Below are positions 22,432 to 33,786 of a stretch of 64,000 bases of DNA, piece after piece. The notes under the pieces were generated by a model. The model worked only from the letters and a program-made list of their open reading frames with translations, was not told the origin of the DNA and ran no database searches. How positions within the stretch are numbered: the stretch's first letter is position 1; every line of letters begins with the position of its first letter. The translations under genes and the position numbers were made by a program. Source of the DNA: Diplolepis rosae (Eukaryota; Arthropoda; Insecta; Hymenoptera; Diplolepididae); the NCBI GenBank assembly GCA_030998225.1, contig JAPYXD010000755.1, positions 2,963,501 to 3,027,500 of the forward strand, written 5' to 3'.

Positions 22432-23856
22432 AATAAAAGTGATCCTTTAACAGTAATCTAACAATAACATTGGGAAAATCTACTTTCAAGCAAATTTCGC
22501 AACCGCAACCACTTTCTCTTCTATACAAACTTCAAATGCATAAACTGGTACAATGATTCTTTTTTTTGTTACTGGAAAATTGTGAATAGAAAGCATCCTT
22601 TATTTTTAATACAGAGCAAAAGTATACTTTTCTTAGTAATTATCTCTTTAAAAAGAGAAAGAAAAAGAGTACATTAAAGTCTTTATTCATCAAACTTATC
22701 AAGGATAATAATGTCTGGTGTTCATTAGCTAGTTTTCTAATCATAACATATCTTAAATTTTTGTCCCGGTCTACCTTGTTTCCATTTTTGTGTCACACAA
22801 TCTTGATATTTATATAGCCACTCGATACTATTCACTGAAGGAGTACTTTTGGTTACGAATTTAAACGTTTTTCAATATTCAATATGATATTGGTACAGTT
22901 GAGTTTTTCGCAACGAATTAGCAAAAGCGTGAGTTGAAGTGGGTAAAACTTAGAATGGCATAAAAATGACTACCTAAAATCTCCGCGCAGGTCCGTACAC
23001 GTACAAAAAAAATAATATGCTTTTCTATGTTCTGCTCACTCTCATTCAAGGTAGGAAAGTCGCTATCAGTCCACAAAATCGATTTTTTGAAAATGGCTTA
23101 AATCAACAGTATATGTATCGGAAATGTCTTTTTGTCACAGTTTCAAGACCAAAATCAAATCGCATTTCGATTTTTTAGTGTCGGCACGGGCGAACGTCAA
23201 GCACGTTCCTAATATAAGCACTCTGTGCACAGTGGAAGGTAAGGCACTTTTTTCGTCAAAAAAGCTCTAGAGCCTCCAAATTTGGTCTGATATTCAATTT
23301 AAAAAAATTAACTTTTTATCAAAGCCATGGATCAACCAGACCATAATGATCAATATGGTATTTCTTTTCCTGTAAACTTCTGTCCACGCAAAATAAGATA
23401 TCGAGTAAAAAATGTCAATTTACGTAAAATTTGCATTTTACAAATCGCATTTTCATCTTTAATCATTAGCCCATCGAACAATGCCCAAAGTTTAACATTG
23501 CTACACCTTACAATATTTTTAATCGAACCGAGATTTTTAACCTCCATAAAATCGTTCCTTAAGGGGTACTTTCACCTTAAGAATGTTTCAAGTTTTATGT
23601 CTCAGAATTGTAAAAGAGCGTGTACGTGATTCGACGAAAGCGTATCGTACTATATATAAGTGTAATTATTAGGTTTGCATATGTAAGATCAAATGTTTAA
23701 CTGTATTTGTGACTTGAAATATGATTGGCTACGACTGAAAGGTCTCAATGTATATGTATGCTGCTTATTTTTGTATGTATGTATCGGATGACTAATGGCA
23801 GGCTCGAGGTGAGAATGTTTTTTTATTTTAGAGAACCATACCAGTTGAAATAGCCA
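22432..23856. other. AT-rich region without a recognisable gene
   Basis: A plus-strand open frame at 23327-23629 and its antisense partner have no recognisable domain. Nothing else was identified; the left end is the upstream flank of the transposase pseudogene. Confidence 0.35.
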
Positions 23857-24166
23857 GTTGAAATAATACGCCCGATGCTCATTTTACTTAACTACGGTTT
23901 GAAGCTCCTCAAACGTCGGTAATATACTTATACATTTCATGTTAACCCACTGACGCATGTTGATGCCCTGTCGTCGACAACGTTTTCCTCAACTCCTTAC
24001 TATTCCCTATGTAACGCTTATTGTTATCAACTTTGGGTGAATTAGGTATTTACCAAATTTATTTTAACTGATTAGGATTTAATAGATGTTCAAGTGTCCT
24101 TATGTCCCAAGTTTAATCGACAGAGTTGAGTAAAATTACTTCAACTATTTTTCTCCGTGGAGATGT
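23857..24166. repeat. Third copy (single arm) of the 58.9/59.9 kb palindromic element
   Basis: About 310 bp match both arms of the palindrome at 57.7-61.3 kb: CCAGTTGAAATAATACGCCC, ATGCTCATTTTACTTAACTA, TGATGCCCTGTCGTCGACAA, CTCAACTCCTTACTATT and ATTTAATAGATGTTCAAGTG occur in the same order. It ends with the TTGAGTAAAATTAC...TTTTTCTCCGTG block shared with the other copies. Confidence 0.8.
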
Positions 24167-24167
24167 C

Positions 24168-24262
24168 GGACGCCTGTGTAGCTCAATTGATTAGAGCAAT
24201 CGAACGGCAATCAAAAGACCTAGGCTGGAATCAAGGCACAGTCGAAAGCGTCTCTTTTTTCA
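24168..24262 (+). repeat. tRNA-derived SINE-like head
   Basis: The plus strand reads CTGTGTAGCTCAATTGATTA then GAGC, an intact A-box and D-arm, followed by CGGCAATC in the anticodon arm and a degraded B-box (GGCTGGAATCAAGG). It is followed by TTTTTTCACAGAAA, as in the related heads at 13.9, 14.2 and 61.3 kb. A 60-codon ORF over it is incidental. Confidence 0.6.
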
Positions 24263-24724
24263 CAGAAACATTTCAAATTCTTTTAATAGAAATAAAAATA
24301 AAAGTTTACTGTATATTGTACATGAATTATGCCGCCTGATCGTGAATCATAATGAATGAATCACTTTTTTATCAAGAAGAATGGAATTTTTGTACAGTTG
24401 AGATTTAGAATTCCAGGTCGCAATGTTAATTGAGAACACCGATGCAGGAGCGATACATATAGTTTTTGGATCCTTACGCGTTGACTCTGAAACTATATCA
24501 AAAATGGTTTATAAGTTTTAACTTTTGAAATATAGATTCTGATAAGTCTATTGAAATATGTATTTCAAAAATAAAAATTTGAAAACGATTTTCAATATAG
24601 TTAGGGGCCAATGCTAACATGTCAAAAAATTATATGCTTTGTTCTTGCACCAGGGACCTCAATTGACAAGGTGACTGAAAACTACACTCATTGGTCAACT
24701 TTAAACTGAAAAAAATGTAGGCAT

Positions 24725-24890
24725 CACAAAAAACGTTTTGTTAAGCAGTTTTTGTTGCCATTGCAAAATTTTGGTTTTTATCACAAAATTATTTTGTTGG
24801 GGCAACAAAATATTGTGTTGTCGACATAAAATTGTTTTGTTGAGTATTATTATGTTGGCCTAAACAAAGTTTTGTTTAAGGTTTAAGGTG
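24725..24890. repeat. Array of short palindromic TTTTGTTG/CAACAAAA motifs (left)
   Basis: Motifs of the type ACAAAATTATTTTGTTGGGG, CAACAAAATATTGTG and AAAATTGTTTTGTTGAG recur about every 15-25 bp. Each is itself nearly palindromic. A matching array lies at 26385-26575. Confidence 0.7.
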
Positions 24891-26384
24891 CTTCATCGAC
24901 ACCTTCAAAAGTAAATATTAAGTATACTCAAAATATTAACCTAGATATATTCATCGTTATACATTTTATTATTTTTAAATACTTTATATATGCATCTCAA
25001 TTAAATTGATAAATATATTAAGACTTAGCTTTTTGCTTTTAGAGAAAGGTATAGATAAAGAAGCATTTGAGGCTCTCATGCCCACCAGTTCCTTTCTCGC
25101 AAAACTTTTAGAAAATTAAGTGCTTGGAATTCAAATGGAATTTGAAACAAAGATGTGACGTCCTGACACTTACCTTCCTTTAATAATATATTTTATTTTT
25201 CCCTCGTTTTAGATCAGTAAAGAAATCCAGAGGATTTCTAAACCGAAACTGGGATGAGGGTAGCTTACTAAAATGAAACTCGAAACTTACTGAATTTACA
25301 ATTATTAACCTTTATTTTGATGGGTACAAACTGAGAGAAAGATAGAGAGAGAGATAGAGAGTTATTAAAATTTCCTCCTGGGGTCATATATTAAAATTGG
25401 ACTTACTCGAATCCAGGCTGGAACCACTGATAATCCGGAAGAAGTACACACCTTCTAATTCACTTAACAATGCGTTGAAATTCTGACAGGTAGACCAAAA
25501 TCCAAATAGGGAAACTGTGACAGGTAGGCACCAAATCCACGAATCTATTTCGGGCTGGACTAGTGACGATCCCAAAGAGTGAGTTGTGAATCCACCTGTT
25601 AATATATACGATGTGGGACCTCGATGGAATCGAATCGTAGACACCTTAATATATGAACCGTCCACAGGTTCCACTTTTAACTCACGAACAATGTTCCACT
25701 AAATTGAATTTCTATGTAATGTTAAACTGACGAGAAAGATACCGACAAAAGATGGACTGAGTTGACCGGGGTAACTTCGAGAGTTCTCAATTTTTAGATG
25801 GTCGAGGGGAACTCTGTTACTAAATTTCTGAGCAGAGTTCCAGCGTTGATGATAGACCAGCGGCAACTCTGTACTTTTTAGAGGGGTTCCGTTTCTGAAG
25901 ATTTCCCGGCGGCAACTGAAGATTCGCAAATTCGCAGGTACTTTTATGTGCTAATTTTCGGTCGATACTGACTATGTATGGGTTGCCATTTTTTTATGTA
26001 CTGAAGAAAAAAGGGGAGACTTCGTTTTCTTATTCTAGTTTCCCCGACGTTCCTTCTTCTTGAGATGATTCATTTTTTAATTTCTATCCTTTGCTGCACC
26101 TGTCGATATTCGTGTGTACTTAGGACATTCCGATGGGGTTCCCTCGTTAACAGGTAGTTAAGAGTTTACGATGTTTTCTATTTATAAGTTCACTACTATC
26201 TCTCTTTCTATTACAATTTTACTTTCGTACATTCAAGTTTCGTCTAATCAATGCTTTTTAATAGCTGTTGCTCATGTATGTTTTATGTTAAAATCTTTTA
26301 TTAATTTTACATATTTTGGTATTATGAAATAAATAAATAGCGACGGTCATGGGACGAGACAAAGATGCGGAATTATATTATTTT
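24891..26384. other. Region between two palindromic arrays, no gene recognised
   Basis: A GA-rich microsatellite lies at about 25333-25365. Minus-strand open frames at 25384-25674 and 25699-25929 have no recognisable domain. A TGTGACGTCC at 25154 resembles the starts of the LTRs at 27.6 and 29.7 kb, but no matching end with a target duplication was found. Confidence 0.35.
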
Positions 26385-26575
26385 AAAAGAGCAAAAGTAT
26401 TTTGTTAGGACAACAAGACTATTTTGCCAGTCAAACCAACAAATTTTGTTGAGCCAACAAATGATTTATTGGGCTGATGGAAAATTCCTTTGCCTTAACA
26501 AAAGCATTTTGTTAGGCCAACAAAGCTGTTTCGTTAGATCAACAGAACATTTTTGTTAGACTAACAAAGAGGCAC
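26385..26575. repeat. Array of short palindromic TTTTGTTG/CAACAAAA motifs (right)
   Basis: This is the same motif family as at 24725-24890 (ACAAATTTTGTTGAGCCAAC, AAGCATTTTGTTAGGCCAAC, ATTTTTGTTAGACTAACAAA). A 64-codon ORF over the array is a by-product of the repeat. Confidence 0.7.
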
Positions 26576-27522
26576 AAGAAAAAAAATTTGCTGGTTCGAA
26601 AATAAAATGTCATAAATCAGCATCATAACCTACAAATTTATGACATTTTATTTTATATTAAAAAATTTTGCACTCGAAAAATATAATTATTAATAAATTT
26701 ATGACTTACTTTTACGCTAGAAAATTTTGTTTCATCAATTTCACAATGATTCACATATATTTCATTCGTCCAAGACCAACCTAACTTACAGTTTATCCCT
26801 ACCACATGGCCGGTGACGTCAACTTGGTTATCTCAATATAGGAAACTACTACTAATTTATTGGCACTAAAAAATGTTCGCGTTTGTCGTTATTTAAGTAT
26901 ATTGGACACTTTATACATTGTTTTTTGAGATTTATTGGATATATAACAAACATTCATCCATTGCCCGTGTGTATAATATCGGTTTTCAACTTTAAATATA
27001 ATTTTTTGTTCATTTCTCGTTATTATGGCATAGGGTCAGATTCTTTTTATTTTCTTCGATTAAAATTATCACTATTGGATATAAAAATACTCAAAAAGAA
27101 AGCAAGGCAAACGTTTCGGTTTGGGTCAATATATAGCAGACATGTTATCAAACAGGTCACTTTAAAATTTGAATATAATGTTTTCAAGTACATTATGTAT
27201 TCTTATTTCTTATTATGATTAATATTTTGGAAATAATTTTAAATTATACGAGACGCATAAAGCTCGCTTTCTGCCGTCACGAATGCGAACTTCACTGCGT
27301 GCTGGCGATATGCGTCACATATGATGACGCATCTGCGTGGCGTTTTGAACGCACGCGTGATGCATAATCTGCACCCGTGCAAGCGGTAACGCTCGCACTA
27401 TATGCGCACTTTGTTATCTGGGCGGTGACGTCTTTTTCGTAGCTTTTATAAGGAAAGCATAAGTACGGGTGAGTGATAAAATGGGTGGGCATAGGAGTGC
27501 ATCTTTCAGATAAACATAACAC
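26576..27522. other. AT-rich region, no gene recognised; one degenerate ribozyme-like half-motif
   Basis: At 27107-27121 the motif AGGCAAACGTTTCGG matches the 3' half of the hammerhead-like motif at 61.94 kb on the minus strand, but its CUGANGA half is lost. The upstream GGCATAGGGTCAGATT block also resembles sequence near 61.87 kb. 27250-27420 is unusually rich in CG dinucleotides. The 111-codon ORF at 26883 has no domain. Confidence 0.4.
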
Positions 27523-27594
27523 GTGGATCAATAAGTCCTGGGACTGACACATAGATGGCGTTGCCAACAAAAGTTCTGTATGATTTTTTATGAG

Positions 27595-29297
27595 TGTTAC
27601 GTCCCGAGCTAAGGCGAGGGTAGGTTGGGAAAATTAGGAAAAGGGAGGAAAGTTTGCTGATTAAATCAGAGTGGTAAATTCTGATTATTTATATTTTTGT
27701 GGGATCGTGGTCACTAGTCAAACCTATGCGGCTCGAGTTGTTCACAATAATAACAAATTTGATTATATTGCGGTGTACAAGCTTTATTAATTAAAAGATA
27801 GATATACAATAAGTTTTGAGATGCTTATGTGTATGACTTATACTACTTCTCAGGATGAGAAGGCAATATTAAGGGTTTTATGCGTTTATGAGTTAGTAAT
27901 ACAGGTTTTGAGATGCCTATATATGTGACTTCCGCGTTTAAGTGTGTGCGTCTACAAGTTATTAATACAGGTTTTGAGATGCCTATATATGTAACTTGTA
28001 CGTTTTTATGCTAGTATACTAGGTTTTGAGATGCCTAGGTATACAACTCACGCACTACAATTGGCGTTATAGTTAATATAATAAGTTTTGAGATGCTTAT
28101 ATATATAACTTACGCTTTTTCCTTGCTTGAGAAGGCAAGAGAAAGAGTTTTGTCGTATATTTCTCCTTGTTGATAGCTGGATAACGGCAGAATCCTGGCT
28201 GGAGTTAAGTAGTGCTAGTCAAGTAGTACAGGAAGCGTATCAGACAATCCAACTTGCTTGCTAAACACTGGTTAAGATCGTTTTCTGTGGATTTAACTCT
28301 CAGAACTCGACTTAATACGACGATACACGTATTTAACGGCACTTGTCAACTCACGACCACCGGACTTGCACCACCTAAGGACCAGGGATTTTATTTACCA
28401 AGTACCGAGGTATTCCTTCTGTAAGATACCGATTTACGAATATCGAAGGGTCAATTCGTGACACCGACAGTATGACAACCTCCAGAGGTAAATCTGGGGT
28501 TTATATATTATTGATTATTCCCATAGTGGGAGAGTGCCTGCTAATTTGTAGATCGGCACGTACGTTGCTAATTTGTGAATCGGCACGTACAATGATAAAT
28601 TGTTGATCGGCACGCGTCTGGCGGCAATGTCGATGACCATGCTTGCTGACAGTCGCGGAAACTCGTGAACTCGCGGCTAGTTCTCACGCAGGTCATACTA
28701 TCGGGATCAAAGTCCATTGATGCTCGGTGCGGTATCTCTTTCTCTCGTCTTTCCAGCTATGTTACTTAATATATATATGTTGACAGGTCGGTGCAATTGT
28801 ACTAGGTCATAATTGCACTGACTCATCTATTATTTTACAATTTGGTTTATATTCTTATAATGTTTATGAAGTACATGAATTTTTTGGTGTTTATATTCTA
28901 AAATATTATTCAAGCTAATTTGCGGATCCCCAATAATGTGATTGATATTATCGATTGATTATCCATTATTGGTTATCGCTGATTATTATGTGCTGTTGTT
29001 TGATTATTATTATCAATCATTTAACGACAGTTGTTAACAATAATGAATTTTATTGTTATTTATTTTCGTTAAATAATTATTAATGTTTATTTGCTTGATT
29101 TGACACATTACCGACGGTAAGGCAGTTTTCTTATTTTATGCAACTCAACTGCCTTGTCGATCTCAGGTAATTATCCTATCGACAAGTAGTTATCATCGCA
29201 GTGATGTGATTTACGTTCGTCAATCGCCTGGTTGTATGCCGGGTTGCCTTGCTTTAGGCGCGATTTTAAATTTTTATTAACTTTACGGGATGTAACA
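27595..29297. mobile_element. Solo LTR, 1.7 kb, with 4-bp target duplication
   Basis: The element begins TGTTACGTCCCG and ends CGGGATGTAACA, which are inverted copies matching at 11 of 12 positions with canonical TG...CA ends. The 4-bp TGAG at 27591-27594 is repeated at 29298-29301. There is no internal coding sequence, so this is an LTR left after recombination. Its start resembles TGTCACGTCCCG of the large element 0.4 kb away, so the families may be related, but the bodies do not match. Confidence 0.85.
27810..28112. repeat. Five irregularly spaced copies of a 25-bp motif inside the solo LTR
   Basis: The motif GTTTTGAGATGCCTATATAT followed by GTAACTT, with small changes, occurs at about 27812, 27905, 27971, 28022 and 28084. 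Spacing is 51-93 bp. Repeats in this position may be transcription-factor sites or slippage products. Confidence 0.8.
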
Positions 29298-29301
29298 TGA
29301 G

Positions 29302-29717
29302 TACCAGCCCCCTGCATCTTAGCCAGAATGCACGTAATCCGCGAAACGAAAATGTCACAAGAATTGACCGCGGCCGCTAGGGGCGCTGATTGTTCATGAG
29401 GCCTGAATTCATTTTAATGCATGGGAAAAATGCATAAAAATTAAATTTTTGGGGATAAAAACTACTTGATCATATTTTTTTTTTACAACACATTAAACTA
29501 GAAAGTTTTAAATATTATTTAAAGCAATTTTTACTGATATAAAGGGTAATATGCTTGAAATTTGGGCGAAAATTGTCTTTGTAATTCTGGCTGGAAATTG
29601 AAATCAAAGTTCTGTTATCTTCGTTTTAACATTAATATTTACATTGTGATTATTAAACAAAAATACAATATTTATTTATATTATCAATATTATTGATATT
29701 ATATCAGTCTTACATAT
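29302..29717. other. Spacer between the solo LTR and the large retrotransposon
   Basis: No gene is recognised. It begins with possible mariner sequence and becomes AT-rich before the ATAT target site of the large element. Confidence 0.4.
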
Positions 29718-30555
29718 TGTCACGTCCCGCGACATATTTGAATGTATATAATACACACAGGCTGGATTGAGTTAGAAATCTATGAGAAAATCGATAAAGG
29801 GGAATAGGGAGTAGGGGAAGTAGGGAGCAGTATAGGGCCCCTTCTCCTCTAAGAAGATATGACTACGTCACGATTTTCGCTGACCGTCAATTTGTATAAA
29901 AAAATATAAAAGAGGCCCACACCAAGAGCAAGCAGTCAGTAAATTCTTCGTCTAGTTCGACACTTAAATTTTCCTTCGGATTTATAACCGGTCTCGCGAC
30001 AATAGTCCAGTGCGGCATTTCAATTTAACTTCGAAAATCTCTGAGTTTGAGATTAATAAAATTCGACCAGGACAATTTAAAATCAAAGTTCGGGAGTCGT
30101 AAAAGTCATCGTGGACTTGTATAGATCTTTGTAAAGATCTTCGAACAGTGTCATAAATTTGGATCACCGCCCTTTACGGAATATACCTGTGCGGCCTATA
30201 ACTCCGTCTCTCTCACACACTTGGACTACACCTGTGGGGATCCAGTATTTACTACTCACCGCCGTGTGGATTAACCCTCAACATAAAGGTACCGAACCTC
30301 TCTCTCTCTATCTTTATTCTTTGTCTCTTTCTCACCCACGTACCAACCAGCCTGTGCCTACATTATATAAGAATTGTCTTAACGAATGTATATCTGGAAA
30401 TTTTAACCAGTAAAATAAATTCAATTTGTATTATTTTCATAATCATTGTGTCTTTCATTGACTTATCCTCATCCCTAAGCGAGGATCATTCGACCTAACT
30501 TATAACGAGGAATCTTCGATCAAAGTAAGTATATTTGCGTACTTGTGACGTAACA
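29718..30555 (+). repeat. 5' LTR (838 bp)
   Basis: TG...CA ends with the inverted terminus TGT.ACG / CGTAACA. A TATA-like TATAAAAAAATATAAAAG near 29894-29911 precedes a candidate transcription start, and AATAAA-type signals occur near 30414. ORFs at 29982-30167 (minus) and 30159-30413 (plus) are repeated exactly in the 3' LTR and have no domain, so they are treated as non-coding. A strong splice donor lies 30 nt before the LTR end. Confidence 0.92.
30525..30530 (+). promoter_or_regulatory. Candidate splice donor in the 5' LTR
   Basis: ATCAAA|GTAAGTATAT is a near-consensus 5' splice site inside the transcribed part of the LTR (the same sequence is in the 3' LTR at about 51018-51023). As the first strong donor in the leader it could feed the acceptors found just upstream of the accessory ATGs. 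Use is inferred. Confidence 0.5.
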
Positions 30556-30569
30556 TACTTCCTTTTTTC

Positions 30570-30588
30570 TGGTGCATCGGATCGGGAA
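30570..30588 (+). promoter_or_regulatory. Primer-binding site, tRNA-Gly-like
   Basis: TGGTGCATCGG (first 11 nt), 14 nt after the LTR end, is the exact complement of the 3' end of eukaryotic tRNA-Gly(GCC), including CCA. The following nucleotides (ATCGGGAA) match after a small indel. The 14-nt gap from the LTR is longer than the usual 0-8 nt. Confidence 0.7.
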
Positions 30589-30698
30589 ACACAAGTCAAT
30601 TGAAAATTAACACATTGATTATTTCTAGTGAATAAATAAATGATTATGAAATATTATTTCAACTTGTAACTTGAAATTTCAATAAAATAGATTTGTTA

Positions 30699-31116
30699 GA
30701 TCACAAAGGGATTTGACCTTGAGGCTAACCTTAATGATTTAATAATCAAATCATTTCTTTGAAATTTTATAATTTATATAAATTGTATAAAATAAAATAA
30801 GTTTGAAAAATCACGCAGGGATCTGACCTTGAGGCTAACCTAAGTGATTAAGTAACTTATCTTATTTAAAAAATTATTCTAATTTGTTAACTAAGTTTTG
30901 ATTTAAGTTAAAACAAACAAAAAAAACAGCACACGAGAGTATAAGTCCCTTTTGGGTACGTTGAACGGTCACCATTGATTACGATCATTGGGTAGGGCAA
31001 AGTTCGAAGTGCTTGTGATTGTATTGTTTATAACTTTAATTTTAACTCTGTTAAGGAACAGAATATTTTTATTTGCAAAGATTGTCCAAGGATCTGAGCT
31101 TGAGCCTAACTTGTCC
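30699..31116 (+). ncRNA. Three repeated leader motifs, candidate packaging or dimerisation structure
   Basis: Copies at 30699-30741, 30808-30850 and 31082-31116 share GGATYTGACCTTGAGGCTAA (third copy GAGCTTGAGCC). In the first two the flanks can pair: ATCAC with GTGAT in copy 2, shorter TCA with TGA in copy 1, plus AGG with CCT. The position between primer site and gag is where retroelements place packaging and dimer signals. Function is inference. Confidence 0.5.
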
Positions 31117-31556
31117 AGTCTAGAGAAAAATAAATTGTGCATAACTCGAATCTTATCTGATCCTTGTTATGAACAATTTTATTTATTTAAAAAAACAATT
31201 TATAATTCAATAAATTAATAAAATAGATCATTATAATTTATAAGACACACGTGGTTGGTACAAAATATATATATATATATATTGTTATAATTTTAAGAAA
31301 TGTATCATTTAACATTATAATTTTACGAAAATTGAGCGATTATTTATTTATTTGAATATTTTATAGAATTATATTTTTATTTTATTATCTTATTTCCTAA
31401 TAAAAGAGTAAAAATATTAATTATTGTTATAAACAAATAAAAATAATTAAATTATATTTTGAAATTATTATTATAAATTTTTTGAATGTTTATAAATTAA
31501 AATTATATTTTTAATAATTTCACTTTATTTACAAACTGTAAATTTATAATGACTCA

Positions 31557-33427
31557 ATGTCAAATTCAAATACCCCTGTAGAATCCGCCCAAAAAGTTAT
31601 TACGCGTAGTAAAGCAAAACAAGACAATCAACTCGCAAAAATTGTCGATCAGAATCACATAGATTCCTTGAAACTAAAAAGATCAGGTAAAATCAAAGAA
31701 AATTTAGTCGATTATAATAAATACAAGGATATTTCAAACACTTTTTCTGCTGAACAAGAATTAGATAACACTCTTCAGCTAGACGATTCACGTTTCGACA
31801 AGACTCTAATTAATGATCAAACCATATCAAGTGAAAATTCTAGTAAAACTAGCGGATTTCATTCAAGTTTCTGTCCAGATTTGAGCATTGTGACAGGATC
31901 TAGTAATCAAGATCAAACTTTAACGAACGAGTTATCTTATTTTGACGGATCTAATTTGCTAAGCTCAACGGTAATAACAATAGAAAATAGAACTTCGAAA
32001 GAAAAATTAAAAACCTCATTGGCACGCGACTCTCTAATTAGTAACAACGATAGCGACGACGACAAAAGCGATACAGAAGTCATAAATCAGGATAATCCCG
32101 TAATAGTAAACAACGAAGAGATGGCCGTAGCCATACCTAACAGCCAGCAGGTATCCTTACGCGACGCGCTAGAGGTGGTCCCTTTGTTCGACGGAAGTAA
32201 CCTCCCATTGTCCCATTTTATTGAGGGTTGCATGGAAGCAAAGGCAATGCTGCCGACACCTGCTGCCCAAGAAAATCTTGCACGTCTATTGAGAGGTAAA
32301 TTGTCTGGTGAGGCACGAAAATGTATTTTTGGGTCAACGTATGCAACAATAGAGGAATTAATAGAAAAATTGAAAAGAGTATATGCCCCTGCGAAAAGCG
32401 TATATCAATTGCAGGGAGAATTAGGTAATACATTTATGTGGGAAAGAGAAAATGTCCTTTCCTATGCTGCTAGAATTAAAGAAATTGCTGATAGAATAGA
32501 AGATGCTCACAGACTTAATAATGACGGTCAGGTAGATAATGCTTTTAAACAAAATTTAGAAAGAGATGTAATTCAATGTTTTATACGCGGTTTGCGTCCT
32601 GAGTTAGAAATTCGTGTGGAAGAAAAGGACACATTTAAGGAAGTAATTAATGATACGATAGACATAGAACGAAGATTGGCTACAAGTTCTGCACTGCGAA
32701 GAAATAAAAATACTGATTATTTAAAAACCGATGAATCAACTAATAATAATAAAAATAATAAAACCACCCGATTCAACGTAGCACTTGAAAATAAAATTAT
32801 TTGTTTAATTTGTAAAAAACCAGGTCACACAACTGAAAAATGTTTTCATTTAAGTAAAGCTCAAGATGCAGTTCTTAACAATAAACAAAAAAAATTTTTG
32901 CATCCTAACCAACAAGGATATAGTAATTTCAATGGTCAAAGAAGTAATAATAATAATAATTTTGCAAAAAACAATTACAATAATTTTCCAAATAACAATT
33001 TTTTAAGAAATAAAAATTATAATTTTAATAATAACAACAATCATTTTTACAAAATAGAAATAATAATTATAAAAACAATAATAATAATTTTTTACAACAA
33101 ATATATAACAATAATAATAATTTTCCTAGAAATTTTTACAATAATAACAATAATGTTAATAATACTAATAGACAATTGAATCCAGGACAGTATAAAAACT
33201 TTAACTCAGGACAGTTTCAAAATCGAAATAAACCATATGAAAATAGATTTTTACAAAATAATAACACTCAACAAAATTCAAATTATACTGAAATAATTTG
33301 CAATTACTGTAAACAACCCGGTCATTTAGTACGAGACTGCAAGATACGACCAAATAACCAATCACAAACAGCTAATCAGGAAAACTCCAAAGCTCTCCCC
33401 AGCACGGGTGCACTGAGGAAAGCATAA
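31557..33427 (+). pseudogene. gag: Gag with two CCHC zinc knuckles, one frameshift
   Basis: The ATG at 31557 follows an AT-rich leader. The first 180 codons are charged and Ser/Asp-rich. From about 32130 a retrotransposon Gag capsid-like region begins (LFDGSNLPLSHFIEGCMEAK, then GEARKCI and the IKEIADRIEDA stretch). The nucleocapsid part has one knuckle CLICKKPGHTTEKC near 32811 and another CNYCKQPGHLVRDC near 33300. Between them is a long Asn-rich AAT/AAC tract. Near 33045 a one-base loss in a T run shifts the frame, so the Asn tract becomes Ile-rich and the second knuckle is in another frame (33176-33427). Gag would form the particle and bind RNA. Confidence 0.88.
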
Positions 33428-33786
33428 ATCGAGAACCACTGGCATCCACTTCTAACGATCATACAACAACAACAATAAATATTTCAAAGTCCACTTCAAT
33501 TCCATCAATTATAATATCAACGGAAGGTCTAAAAAATCCAACACACATGATGATTGATACTGGTGCTGCTCGAAATTTAATTAAACAAAAGGTTCTCAAC
33601 CCTGAAGTACCCATAAATAGCCAAAACGTATTGAAACTTACAGGAATTAATGATTTACCACTTTAAACGTTAGGACAGGTAAAAATAAACATTTTTGATT
33701 ATCCAACGATATTTAACATTATTCCGAATGAAGTCCCAGTAGAAGAAAATGGAGTATTAGGATCAGAATTTTTTCAAGATAATACT
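33376..33786 (+). pseudogene. Retroviral-type aspartic protease
   Basis: The frame lies -1 relative to the end of gag and overlaps it by about 50 nt, consistent with ribosomal frameshifting. The active site is MIDTGAARNLI at about 33550-33580, and the C-terminal VLGSEFFQD near 33755 matches the ILG motif of retropepsins. An in-frame TAA at 33664-33666 interrupts it. The frame continues into reverse transcriptase. It would cleave the Gag-Pol polyprotein. Confidence 0.82.

Larger units (their letters stand above)
27523..29400. mobile_element. Mariner end fragment interrupted by a solo LTR
   Basis: 27523-27594 (GGATCAATAAGTCCTGGGAC, then ATAGATGGCGTTGCCAAC) resembles the terminal part of mori-type mariner elements. 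It runs into the solo LTR at 27595; after the LTR the sequence continues at 29302 (TACCAGCCCC). The continuation up to about 29400 as mariner is inference. Confidence 0.4.

Noticed and set aside
25154..26152. TGTGACGTCC...GTTAACA as a third solo LTR
   Set aside because: The flanks (AAGA and GGTA) do not form a target duplication and the ends do not pair well.
26365..26559. 64-codon Gln/Cys-rich ORF
   Set aside because: It is a translation of the TTTTGTTG palindromic array.
29982..30413. Opposing ORFs of 61 and 84 codons in the 5' LTR, repeated exactly at 50474-50905
   Set aside because: They are duplicated only because the LTRs are duplicated, overlap control sequence, and show no domain.
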